64,000 nt of DNA. It comes from Allium sativum (Eukaryota > Streptophyta > Magnoliopsida > Asparagales > Amaryllidaceae). The translations under genes and the position numbers were made by a program. Below, piece after piece: positions 44,560 through 55,955 of this stretch. Under the pieces are notes generated by a model. The model saw nothing but the letters and a program-made list of their open reading frames with translations, ran no database searches and was not told where the DNA came from. The stretch lies in NCBI GenBank assembly GCA_030737875.1, contig CM060910.1:634495303-634559302 (forward strand). The letters are read 5' to 3'. Positions within the stretch are counted from its first letter, which is position 1, and every line of letters starts with the position of its first letter.

Positions 44560-44882
44560 TCATGGTACGTAGAATGCTACCATTACTATCTTGCACTAGT
44601 ATTTTGCTTTAGTATTTTGCTTAAGACTCTCTCCAAATATTTTTGTGGTTTGAATAATTTTTTGCTACTACTTATTTCGCACAAAACTTCAGAACGTGCT
44701 GCTTTATGTAACAATGGTATGCTACTCTCTGTTTGATTGTCTGTTTTTGTGTATATTGTTATGTGTGTTGTGTGTATACTTAAGCTCTCTTATAAGTATT
44801 CCTTTTTGTCAAATGAAAAAGGGGGAGAAACATGTTATATAATATGCATATTGACAGAGGGAATTTTATATAGTTGTCATTA
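44560..44882 (+). other. Copia 3' UTR with an upstream PPT-like tract
   Basis: Non-coding, T-rich. AAAAAGGGGGAGAAAC at 44816-44831 is a near-copy of the real polypurine tract at 44886-44899, so the PPT is duplicated about 70 bp apart. Confidence 0.7.
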
Positions 44883-44899
44883 GTCAAAAAGGGGGAGAA
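44883..44899 (+). other. Copia polypurine tract
   Basis: GTCAAAAAGGGGGAGAA directly before TGTTACATC. This is the plus-strand primer site. Confidence 0.9.
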
Positions 44900-45155
44900 T
44901 GTTACATCTCGCTACATAGCGTTTTGACTATGACAACTATACATAAACGTACATATTATTATCTAACCTTGTTATGCAGGAAGCTATTTGACAAACAGAT
45001 TCAAGAACACAAAAATGAAGATTAAATACATTATAAAGGTCTGTTGGTCCTAGATATTAATGTTAAAGTCTTCCTTGATGATTACACACACACACGTTTT
45101 ATATATATATAGTTTCTATATAAAAATAGGCAAGGAATAGTCTGATAACAGAAAA

Positions 45156-45336
45156 CAGACGTCTGGTTTGAAATTTTCAGACATCTATTTGCTGAAACAA
45201 ATAGTTTTCAAACAACAATATTCAGACGTCTGTTTCATATTTTTCAGACGTCTGAATTTATTCAGAAACGTATTGTTCCCTTTCAATTTAAATTTAAACT
45301 ATAAACAGACATCTGAAAATTATTTTCAGACATCTG
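45156..45336 (+). promoter_or_regulatory. Six paired CAGACGTCTG-type palindromes in 3' LTR
   Basis: Starts 45156, 45178, 45223, 45245, 45306 and 45327; pair spacings 22, 22 and 21 bp, identical to the 5' LTR. Confidence 0.75.
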
Positions 45337-45432
45337 ATTCTGAAAGGTTGCAACTTTTGTGAAGAGTCACAACCATTTAAATCATAACTCTTCATCAAAA
45401 CCTTTCGTGATCAGTTGTATCTTTTTATATAT

Positions 45433-45440
45433 TATAAATA
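45433..45440 (+). promoter_or_regulatory. TATA box of copia LTR
   Basis: TATAAATAGAGG, about 100 bp downstream of the last palindrome. The 5' LTR copy is mutated (TTTAAATA). Confidence 0.65.
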
Positions 45441-45925
45441 GAGGGTTAATTAATTGTTCCAATCACCAATTTTCTTATTTTAATTCTCTCTTGTATTCTC
45501 TAAGCTCTTTAAGTTCTAAAAGCTATCTATTTTCATACTTGAGACATTTTAACTTCCATATTCCTTCACGTACTTCACAATTATCATCAAGGAAAGGCTA
45601 TAGGAAGGGTGTACTTAATATTAGACAATCCATGTTATCAAGAACACACAAGAGTCAATAATTATTTTGTATTAGCAAAGACCTCATCAGTGGTTGAGGC
45701 AAGAAATCCCGTTCAGCAGTTCGGGTAATTGTGTACCTATTCCTCCGGGTAAAGTGAGGGTTTTAGTGTTAGTGAAATACCAGAAGTGAGTCTGGGACTG
45801 GACGTAGGACAGTGGTCCGAACCAGTATAAATCAATTGTGTGATTTACTGCTTACTACTCTGCTATATATATTACATCCTATTCTCCATATTACACGTAC
45901 CTATACCGCTGCATAACCTCTAACA

Positions 45926-46877
45926 CTCCAAACTAGGTCAGAGTCGGGGCACGCTTGACGGTGTCTGGCGGCGCGTTCCATCGGGGTCATGTGTGTGCAT
46001 GACTCTGCCTACTCGAGAAAATAAGATGTTGTGATATTAGTAGATATGGTTGTTCACATCCGGGAAATGAAGGCTTGCCACTTTAGGGAGTGATACACCC
46101 TACTATGGGGCCAACACAGGGTATCTACGGAGTAGGGAGCCTATCAATTAGGGTAGTAGTTAGGGTACATCTAGAATCTGGTAAGTTTAGAGCCTGTTAT
46201 TGAGATGCCTGTTGATAGTATGGGGTTAAAACCTCTCACTAGAAAGTACGCCTAAGACTACCATATTATAGTTGTTGGGATCATCTCATTCTGGTTATAC
46301 TAGTATCGGTGAAGAGAAATTGTTTGAGAAGTGTACACACTCTGTCATGTTTCCCTTGTCTAACTTACCTTTTATGATGTTATCTTTCTTATCCACTTTA
46401 TATGCCTGTCATGATACTTTTACTTATTTATTTGCTAAAAGTAACTGGACTCGTCAGACTTTATGTCTGACCCTTTTTGTTTTCTTTTCTTTCTTCCATT
46501 TCCCCCCTAGGTTCTCAGGGTGGGAACACTCAAGATTTATCAGGACTCTACTATCGTTTTTCTGGAGCTGCTTAGATGTATTGCTCAAGTTCTTATCTTT
46601 GCTACTGTGGCTATGTTTTATTTGGGGAATTATGCTTCTTTTATTTTTGTACTCTGATGTTTTAAGTGCAAGACAGAAATTTTGATGATGTACTGGGTTT
46701 ATGTATTTTCAGACATGTGATGTTTTGAACCACGATGCTTTATGATTAATAAAGTTTTTAATTTCGCTGCTATTTTATAGCTGTCTTGTAATGTTTCTGT
46801 TTCTGTTTACCTATAACGCTTCATGAAACTTAATGTATTCTCTTAGTGAGTGACATTAACGGATGTGGGGTGTCACA
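45926..46877 (+). mobile_element. 3' LTR of gypsy element, part 2
   Basis: Continues from 35968 after the CTCCA duplication and ends GGTGTCACA. Matches 19490-20471. The 137-codon frame at 46272-46685 lies in LTR sequence whose 5' counterpart is not open. Confidence 0.88.
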
Positions 46878-47385
46878 ATCACATAATGGGTAAGGAGCCG
46901 ATCGATAGGTAAAAATTAAGTAAAGCCTAATTGTGATATGTCGGTAGTTGGTGCAATATTCTTGAATATGAGTGGGAAGCCAATTTTTATTCATGTTTAA
47001 CTTTCCTACCATATCATTTATGATTTTAAGTTTATTTCTCTTAGGACCGTTCATCTGTATAAATGCTTCCTTAACTTATACTCAAGCTAGAAATTACTAG
47101 AACTCACCAGATGTATGTCTGACCTAGTTTGTTCTCTCCTTGTCCCTTCCCCTCTCAGGTTTGCAGGGAGGGGGGGGGGTCTCATAAGTGGTTCTTGATT
47201 ATTCCGTTCAAATTGGATTCTGAGTCTTTCCAGATTCATGCATTGGATCATTTATTGTTTTCTGATCATTGTATTGACATATGAGAGTGATGGTTTTTAT
47301 GGTTTTACTTATGTACTCCGATATATGATTTTCCACAAGACAGTTTTATGATGATGACTATCTAATATTTTGAAATGTAATAAGT
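46878..47385 (+). mobile_element. Gypsy 3' LTR, piece 3 of 3
   Basis: After ATCAC the outer LTR resumes: GGAGCCGATCGATAGGTA, then the splice-site-like CCCCTCTCAGGTTTGCAGGG block at about 47150 that parallels CCCCCCAGGTTCTCAGGGAGG at 14377. The expected end (GTGTTACA) is missing; the sequence changes character at about 47385. Confidence 0.6.
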
Positions 47386-49404
47386 GTAGGATCTAGATAA
47401 ACCCTAGAGGGGAGTGAATTGAGTTTATTGGAGATTTACACGATATTAAAAATATCATAGCATAGATTGCAGCAGAGAAAATAAATGCAGAAAATAAATG
47501 ACACAGATTTTACCCAGCTTCGGCAAACCACTGCCTACTGCTGCATTCCCAAGGTTTCTACTAGAATTAAAACAATCTCTATCCTTACAAAATTTCTGTA
47601 AACTCGCGACATCCACTACCAATTGTTCTAATCCTATGCTCAAAACCCTGTATTGATCTTTATTCCTAAGATCGTATTTTCCCGGAATTACAAACTCGTA
47701 AACCCAAGTTTAGAAATAAACCAGAAAACCTATGGATTGGATAAAGAAGGAAATAAAAGAAAAACAATTTATAACAATGAATAAACAAAAAACCCCTTAA
47801 AATACCCTTTGTCACTTATAATATCGGCTTCCTTTCCTTTTTAATTTAGTGGTGGCCGACAACACCAAATTGGGGTTTTTGCTCCTTGGCTCCAAATTGC
47901 GACTTATGGTTGTTGATGTAGATCGATTCAGTGATGCTTTGATGAATTGCTTTCTCTTGATCGACCGATTTGGCCTCTGAGATCGAAACCCTTGTGAGTT
48001 CTCTGGATTGATTTTCTTTTATTCTCGAATTTTATTGCTTTGGTTTCAATCTATTCATTTCCTGTGATGATGTGGTAAATATATGAATATACGAACCCTA
48101 AATGCTCTTATTTCACGAATATGATTTGTTCTTGATTCATAGCGTAATTAAATTGTTTGTTGAAATGCCGTGAATCCTATGATTATTTTCTAGAAACAAA
48201 TGATTTGATTTTCCTTATGCTTGTGTATTTCTAGAAACATTGAATTGCGAATTGATTTCTTTCCAGTATTGGGTTCTTCGATTTTGCAGGTGAATACTTT
48301 CCTGAATGTTGTGAGAACCTGATAGAGTTTTGTACACACAGTGTATTTAGGAGCATAAATCAAATTGAAATGATTCCTTGTATGACGCATGCATGTTGTA
48401 TTTGCCACATGATTCATTCCTTGCATGCACCAGTCCATGTAGAATCTATATTTGCACCTATTTTAATTGCATGCTGCTCTATTTATTCTTAAAGTAATTT
48501 TCATGTCATGACTCACTTGAATTAGCATGCCCAATTTATGATAGTATATACATGAATTCATATATATAGACACACACAAATACACACATATACACATAAA
48601 TGTGTGTGTATATGTATGTGTAGTGCACACAATTCTTCCTTCACTTGGGCTTTGTATATATTACGTGTCTTGTAGAAATTCTGACTTGTTCCATGATTGT
48701 GTGCACATCTTTTTGGCCACATGTAAATGTATATATATACACATAGGGGGGTGTGTGTGTATGTTGATTGCTCCTGCCTTGTTTTTGGTCTAGCTTCCAT
48801 TCTTGATCTTGTATCCTGACGTGTACTCTGTTCTTGTCACCATGTCTGGGCTGTTTATGTGCATTGAGTCTGTGCTTCACATGTACTATCATGACTATTA
48901 CAATCACTACTATGTATATACATGCCATGTTGCACATGTTTGTGCAATTGTGTATGTGAGTGTATCATTTATGCACAAACATATACATTGTACAGCTTGG
49001 ATTTGTACTTCTAACCATGTATGTGCACTTGCACAATTTTTTTGTCCATGCAGCATACTGCACATTTCTCTGGCTAGTGCAAATATATGCTCGGCTTGTT
49101 GTTTTTTCAAGTGAATTTAAACTTGTACTTATATTTTGTTTCTTCCCTCCATTATGTTTGGACATGCAGCATTTTCATGTGCAACCCATGCATGCACTTG
49201 AGTTTGGTTTCATTCTTGTTGCCTTTACTTATTTCTTATGCATGCACTTGTTCAAATTGCATTTCTTTGTGCTTTGACCTATTTTCATGAGTTGCATCCT
49301 CCTGCTACCTTGACCATTGTAGCTACGCTACCATTTACTTTTGTGCAGGCATTTTGTTGACTTGGCTATGAACTTGCCACGGTTTGACCTATTACACCAC
49401 TTGT
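47386..49404. other. Unidentified non-coding segment
   Basis: It opens GTAGGATCTAGATAAACCCT then AGAGGGGAGTGAAT, and has TTTTACCCAGCTTCGGCAAA near 47509. Such phrases recur in dispersed plant LTR-type repeats, but I cannot name the family. From about 48540 it is rich in CA/TG microsatellites and CATGCA motifs. Overlapping short frames on both strands between 48558 and 49290 are products of that composition. No gene supported. Confidence 0.4.
48560..48625. repeat. CA/TG/TA microsatellite with inverted symmetry
   Basis: ACACACATATACACATAAAT followed by GTGTGTGTATATGTATGTGT: the two halves are nearly complementary and could fold back. Confidence 0.75.
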
Positions 49405-51461
49405 TGATACGACCCAAACTCGCCCGTAAGGGAAAACCCGGATTGAGTTGAGAACATGAAAAATCAAAATGCATACGACATATTATTTCATTGCTATTAC
49501 AACAATTTACAGCATAGTACAAGAATATAATAGAGTATGAACAAATATTATACATCAGCAAAATATCAGAGATTAAAATTACATTACATAGCAACGGAAA
49601 AATAATACATAACGCAGTTGAAACAAATATACGGATACAGAGCTTTTCGAGTATAGTTCCAGTTGTAAATCTAGGATCCTGTGAGAAGAAATCTGCAAAA
49701 CCAAAATTACTATTGCCCTTGTGGAAAAGAGGGGCACCTAGAGTTTAGGTTAAAACAATAAACTCCAGGCTAGTCATGTGACTGGTGCGAGAACTAAAAC
49801 AGTTATTTAAAACTTTACTCTAAAAATAAAGTAAATCAAGGGTCCATGCGATATAACATGGACTGGGTTTCCTCCTAAGAATACCAGTGCATAAAATGAA
49901 TATCGCAATGCTTTTTGGAAAAATGAAGCTATCAAAAGACTCGGGTCCCATCACACAATGCAACACAAGCCGGAGGATAGAGTTTTCCCTTATAATAGCC
50001 AAACATGCTTGTTATGTTTAAAACAAAATCATTTGGTACTATTATAATTGTAAAGTGTATAAAACAACTTCAAATATAAATGTATCAATCATAGACGGCA
50101 TGGGTACTATATATCATGTCGTCATACTAGTTCTACAATTAAAATTGCACAATATCGTATTGGAAGTTGGATTTCATCTATGAATCAAGGCAAGGGAGCG
50201 TCCTTACCGAATTCGAGACAATCTAGCACCATGTCTCAGGACCCAGACTCAGGTGAGCCCTTGGATCTTCAGGGCCGATCACTCATCGGTGATTAGTAAT
50301 ACCTGAACAATACGTTTCCCTGCCCTATGGGGCACAAACCTGGTTAGTATGTCGACCATCATATCCATCGGCCCCGTAGTGATCAATATATCTGAGGTAC
50401 CTCGCTATCCATCAAATAATAAGCAACATCCACATGAGTAAAATGTCTGGGCTCCATACCCTGACCCCACTCCTAGCTAGAAAGAAACGCTTGTTCTCTC
50501 GGCAGTCCTCTCCCGTTTCTGGTTTGTACCGGGGTGTGAGGCTCGGAATTAACACTATACGTAAAGCTATGCCATTTAAGGCCATGCTTTGATCATCAAC
50601 CACAAGAATCTGCTTCTCAATAGAAGCCTTTGATCATTTGCATCTCAGCGTGCCACACAGGCAATTCATGCCATGCGACTGATGTCTATCGTTTATTATC
50701 TCTGAGCTCGTATGTCTCAGACAAGGGTGTTAAGCAAGAGAATAAATTCCCCGCCACCAGAAAGATATATATTTAATAGAGATCAATCAACATAGAATAA
50801 AATCCAATGTCAGTCACACATCCATTTACAAGTTTGTTCTGGGTTTGAACGAAACCGGAGGCACCTTATTCCTTGTCCTATATATCGACTACAGGAGAGG
50901 GTTCCTCGCATATCCGGTCGATCTACAAGTACATGTGGATGATCACCACTTATTACCTTGTCATGGGTGTACAGCCCAATCAAGACATGAGTAATCACCC
51001 AAACGATGTGAAGACCTCCAGTCTTCAACCACCGCCTTCGTCGTCGACTTATCATCGAATCAATTATTCAGAATGGGTATAAACCCGGCCTTTACAAATA
51101 ATTCACGTGTCTTATAATCAAGTGCTATAAAAACACAACATACGCTTCATTCCAATCTAGAATATTCTTTTATTTAAATATTCACATCTTTAGGGATAGA
51201 TTCCCTTTAATTTTATCAAAGATAAATTCTTTTAAATTTATTCTTTAATCTTCCTTTGGATATCAATTCTAAACCAAATTAAGGTTTATCAACTAGTCAG
51301 GATTATCGAGCCTTACCGAAGTAATCATTTTGTTTAATTTCCCGATCCCAACCTCTTCATCCCATGGAGCAAAACTGGTAATAACCCATATCTAACACCA
51401 CGGTGTTATCTGCAAATTGAATTACCATTTCACGTTCAAATCTAATTAAAGATTTAACTAT
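49405..51461 (-). mobile_element. Family B 3' LTR (copy B3), left part
   Basis: Starts TGATACGACCCAAACTCG and parallels 60279-62325 throughout at an estimated 85% or so. It includes a module of about 170 bp (50650-50820) that recurs in the same LTR at 56120-56300. Cut by LTR B2 at 51461. No gene. Confidence 0.8.
51457..51461. repeat. Target-site duplication ACTAT (left)
   Basis: ACTAT at 51457-51461 and 55956-55960. The empty site TTTAACTATCGCCTGGAGTA is intact in the other LTR at about 62316-62335. Confidence 0.92.
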
Positions 51462-54400
51462 TGTAACGACACGGATTTCGCCCAACCTAAATCGATCGCA
51501 AAATCGACCAAGACCGTTCAAAACCCGCATACATTAACTTTGGGAATACAACACATTAAAACAAATACAACAGACTTTTATAACATCATAATAAATGTTA
51601 CATTAGAGTACAGAATATATATCAAAGTACATTAATTACAGCGGATGATAAATTTTACATTAAATACAATACAGTGCAGCGGAAATAAAATAACTAAGAC
51701 AGCGGAAGACTTTCCTATGCTCTGGACACAACTTTTGGCTTCAATCCAGGATCCTGCTAAAGAGATGAATATCTGCGAAAAGCTACTCGTCTGCCCATGT
51801 GGAAAAGAGGGCACCCGAGTTTGCAAAAGTGGAAACAAACAACGGGTCAGTCGTGGGACTGGTGTGAGAATTCTTAACTAATATAACTAATAGTAATAAG
51901 GCAAATCCAAGGACCACGCCGCTAACGCGGAACGGGTTTATTCCAATGGATTACATGCATAAATTAAAGTTAATCGTCAAAACAGCGCAATGCTTTTTAG
52001 AAAAATGAAACCATCATAAGACCCAGTTCCCATCACACAATGCAACGCAAACCGGAGGATAGGGTTTTACCTTATAATGGTCAAAGATGCTTGATACGAT
52101 AAAACGATATTATTATTAGTGTGTATATATTTCAAAACATTTCAAAGTAAATGTATCAATCCTAGGAAGCATAGGTACCATATGCTATGTCTCCATACTA
52201 GTAATACAATCAAAACCACATGGGGCGTATTGGAAATTGGGTTTCCAACATGAGTCAAGGCTAGGGAGGAGCTCCTTACCGATTCGAGACACTCTAGCTA
52301 ATGTCTCAGGATTCCCCGCAGTTAACCCTTGGATCCTGCAGGGCCGGTCCACACATACAACTTCGTGGATTAGTTATTCCTGAACACACGTTTCCCGGTC
52401 CTGTAGGACCTATCATCCGAGGCGCCTCATTCCATCATCCACATAAGTAAAATGTCAGGGCAGGTAGGTCACTGACACCACTCTAGCTAGAAAGAAACGT
52501 GCTGCTCTCCCTGCGTTCCCTTCTCCCTTTTTAGACTCTGCCGGTGTGTGAGGCTCGCGAAGTCACGATATATACAAAGCTATGCCTAAATAGACTATGC
52601 TTTGATCATCTACCACAAGGCCTGCTTTTCAACAAAGCCTTGATCAATTGCATCTTAGTATGCCACATTGTCAGACCTTACCATATCGTTGATCATCTAC
52701 CAATATATATAACCTCTAAGCTCATATGTCTTTGAGAAGGGTGTTAAGTGAAGAATAAATTCTTCACCACCAAACAGAAATATATAATCAGTAGCGTTCA
52801 ACAAATACAGTAGAAAAGAATACAATGTCAGACACACAATCCATTTACAAGTCCGCTCTGGGTCTGAGCGAAACAACGTGTCCGTCGATTTCCAAATACG
52901 TTTGGACGATCATTACCAAATACCTTGCCTTGGGGTGTCCAGTCCCAATTCAAGGTACCAGTCGTCATCATCCCAACGATGTGAAAACCTTCGGTCTTCT
53001 ACCACCGTCTTCATCTTCGACTCTTGGTCGTCGTGATGATTATTCAGAATGGGTTAAACCCGGTCTTTCTGAATATCTCGCGTAATTTGTGATTAAAAAT
53101 CAAATATTGGAAAATCACACATTACGCCGCATTCCAACCCCGAATGTTCTTTAAAATAGAATACTCATATTAAAAGGTTCTCATTAATTTTATCAAAGAT
53201 AAACTATGAAAATAAATTTTTAAATCTTTCTTAAAAGATTTATTAAAACTCCAATTTTTAATTTGATATCAAAAGTCATTATTACAAGGTTATTTATTTT
53301 AAGAAATAAATCTTGTCTTAAACGGGTTAAAGAACTAGTGTCCTTTAAAACACAGTTCACGATAAACCCGCAAATCAATTTTCAAAATATGGAACTCCAC
53401 AGAAATCAAATCAATACATAATTGCTATAAATTTCTGTATCGGACTAACAGTATACATGGGATAATGGCAAAGCCTCTTAAATTCCATATATAATATCGG
53501 TCTTCTATTACAGAAGCCTATTTCGATTATTACCAATCGAATTTCCACTTAATTCCAATTTTATATATTACATTGGAAAATTTGATTTTTAGAAAATGCC
53601 CTTTTTAAAATCTATAAACTAGATTTATAAATTCCAAATAATAATTTCAATATAAATTGGATTAAAGGACAAATGTCATTTTAAAAACATCGTCCACGAT
53701 AAATCCACTTCACATCTCAATTTATTTCATATCACTAAATATAATTTCAAAATCTAATAATCTTAATTAAAAGATTTCTCTTTAAATGTTAATTCTATAA
53801 AGAAAACATATTTTAAAATAATTATTAAAAATATTCTTTATATAAAAAGATTTTTAATGTACAAATATTCTTCTTAAAAGAACACCTGAATCGGAGTGCG
53901 ACTCACTCTTTATTTTCATCGTCAAAATTTCATCTTTTTGTTTTCAATATAAAAAGATTGTCTTTTTATTAACATCCTAAAGTTTCATCTTTTAATTTTC
54001 ACTATAAAAAGATTATCTTCTTATTTATCAACATAAAATTGCCATCTTCTTTACATCGTCAATTTTTCATCTTTTAAATTTTCAATATAAAAGATGATCT
54101 TTTTATTTTCATCGTCAAATTTTCATTACCAATCCAACCACAATGATAAAAGGTAATCATATGATCTATTACCAACTCAAATCTAGCACTTCAATTTCAG
54201 ATCTAACATCACATCATCCAAAAACAATTCGAATTCACAACATAGAACAACATCTATCGCATATCGATTTATTTTCACCATTTAACATTAAGCACCAAAA
54301 GAATAATAATTAAATTAATTAATATTAAATTAAAAATAAATTCTCACCTTGCTTGTTTCTGAAATGGACTGTCAACTTTGATCCGATCTTGTGTTTGAAT

Positions 54401-54589
54401 TCAAAACGATTTCGGATCTGAAAGATTTCGAATTCAAGTTCATATGAATAATCAAAAATCAGCTTTTAACAACTGGCGTAGTGACGCTTAAAAGCTTGGC
54501 AAAACTGAGATTAATTTTACCTTTAAATTTTCAGTTTTGGTTCAAAACTTAAATTCGATTTTGCAGGAGCTGTAGATGATGGTTTCCAG

Positions 54590-54850
54590 GATGGATGGCG
54601 TGACGTCGTAGAGCTTGGAGAGGGGAAGGTTCACCGGAAAAGGGGGGAGGTGCGGCGGCTCATGGTGGGGCCCAGGGGGGTCCGACAGCGGCGCCTTTGA
54701 GGGGCCGGGGCGGGCGGATCGAGGCACGAGGGGGTGCGGGTTTGGTATGAGATCGAAGAGCACGGAAAGAGCTTCGAAACGTGTATTTGTAGGAGAATTT
54801 TCGTTGAGAGGAGAGGAAGAAATCAAAGCTCAAAGATTTGAGCTGTATTG
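54590..54850. other. GC-rich island in LTR B2
   Basis: Strongly G-rich on the plus strand with several runs of four to six G. It holds open frames on both strands (54542-54826 minus, 54615-54872 plus), neither shared with LTR B3. Probably leader sequence downstream of the minus-strand TATA. Confidence 0.55.
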
Positions 54851-54903
54851 GGTTTCGGCGGCTGAAGAATGACGGAGGAAGAAGACGATACTGTTCATGC
54901 GTT

Positions 54904-54911
54904 CTTTTATA
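54904..54911 (-). promoter_or_regulatory. Probable TATA box of LTR B2
   Basis: TATAAAAG on the minus strand, just upstream of the GC-rich block. The parallel position in LTR B3 (58321-58329) reads TATAAAAAG. Confidence 0.45.
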
Positions 54912-55955
54912 ATATTAATTTAGGGTTAATTAATTATTATTTAATTGGCCCGTTTAAGCCCGTTTTGGTCCGAACTCCGATTCAGGCCCAACGACTGTTG
55001 TTCATACCATTTAGCCCCCGTTCCGGACTCATCTGGACCTGTCTCGTTAGCCCAAACTGTCATCTTGGCCTCCGTTTTTCAGTTTTAAAATTTAAGTTCT
55101 TTATTTCTAACTTTTCCGTACAAATAATTTTACCGGGATTACAAATTAACTCAGAAAAATTATTTTTCGCTTTCTTATGTCAATACGGTCCTAACAAAAT
55201 TTATTTCGTCGAATTCAGAGACTTTTTGAAAAATGGCTATTTTTCAGTCAATTAATTTTTGACCGAAATTGAAAAAACACAGTTTCTTTTGCCACGCTCA
55301 CAAATTAACTCGAAAAATTCTGAAAATTGAAACCTAGCAATAATTTGATATTCCGATTCCAACAAAAGTGGTTTCGTCGAAAACAGAGGTCGTTTGAAAA
55401 ATGACTATTTTTAAGGCCAATATATTTAATATTAAAATACATTTTTAAACAAATAAATCCCGAAACTCAAAATATATATGTGTTTACTGTTTTTCAATGC
55501 AGAAACGTCATTCTGAACTCAATGGAAGTGGTTTCGAGTTCAAATTCCTTCGTATGCAAAAAGTAGCCTTTCGGGCCATATAATATACATATATATAAAT
55601 TCTACAGCGACCTTTCTAAAAATTGAATTGGCCATAAATTTTGATTTCCGCTATGAACTTTAAATTTTTCGGATTTATTGGAAATATATTTTTAAATAGA
55701 TTCTAATATTTTTGGTTTCACTAAAATCCGTTAAATTTTGCATCCTGTACGGTCAGTTAAAGTTCAAGTTTGACTTTTCAAACTACCGCGCTATTTCTAA
55801 CTCTTTTTATAATTAAAATTAAATTATTCATTCTAACTTCGATTTGAATCAAATTTCTGATCATTATTATTTAAAATAGATTATTTAAATATCAAAACTC
55901 ATTAAAATCACTTAAAATAAATTTTAAATTGGCCCCAAAATTTCAGGTTGTTACA

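Larger units (their letters stand above)
35969..45925 (+). mobile_element. SIRE/Maximus-like Ty1/copia element
   Basis: 9957 bp. LTRs 35969-37015 and 44900-45925, initiator-Met PBS, gag with one zinc knuckle, pol in the copia order (PR-IN-RT-RH), two accessory frames after pol, and the tract AAAAAGGGGGAGAA before the 3' LTR. Long accessory coding space after pol plus this PPT point to the SIRE/Maximus lineage. The first 190 bp of the two LTRs differ at five positions by eye, so it is one of the younger insertions, yet pol is disabled. Confidence 0.88.
44900..45925 (+). mobile_element. Copia 3' LTR (1026 bp)
   Basis: Same ends as 35969-37015. Six palindromes at 45156-45336 in the same pairing, and the TATA box TATAAATA at 45433-45440. 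A 100-codon frame is shared by both LTRs but starts at GTG, spans the TATA box and has no known motif. Confidence 0.92.
17655..46877 (+). mobile_element. Chromovirus-like Ty3/gypsy element hosting two nested insertions
   Basis: 5' LTR 17655-20471, PBS 20474, gag-pol 20650-33630 (interrupted), polypurine tract before 34216, 3' LTR 34216-46877 (interrupted). Removing the Athila-like and copia insertions leaves about 10.6 kb. The order PR-RT-RH-IN is that of Ty3/gypsy, and the integrase C-terminus is of the chromovirus type (probably Tekay/Del-like; clade not proven). All coding parts are disabled. Confidence 0.88.
51462..55955 (-). mobile_element. Solo LTR of family B (copy B2), 4494 bp, complete
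   Basis: TGTAACGACACGG...CAGGTTGTTACA with perfect terminal TGTAAC/GTTACA and a perfect 5-bp TSD; no PBS, PPT or internal region. It carries the hairpin module (53324-53369 and a diverged copy near 53645-53700), AAAAGAT/ATCTTTT repeats (53915-54130), a GC-rich block (54590-54850) and a minus-strand TATA box (54904-54911). Inserted into LTR B3. It most likely arose by recombination between two LTRs. Confidence 0.88.

Noticed and set aside
46272..46685. 137-codon plus-strand ORF
   Set aside because: Part of the gypsy 3' LTR; the 5' LTR copy of the same sequence is not open.
48558..49290. Cluster of overlapping ORFs on both strands
   Set aside because: Caused by CA/TG dinucleotide runs that avoid stops; translations are His/Cys/Tyr-rich without motifs.
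54542..54872. GC-rich island with ORFs on both strands, possible host gene or CpG-island promoter
   Set aside because: It lies inside a TSD-bounded solo LTR, and the frames are not shared with LTR B3.
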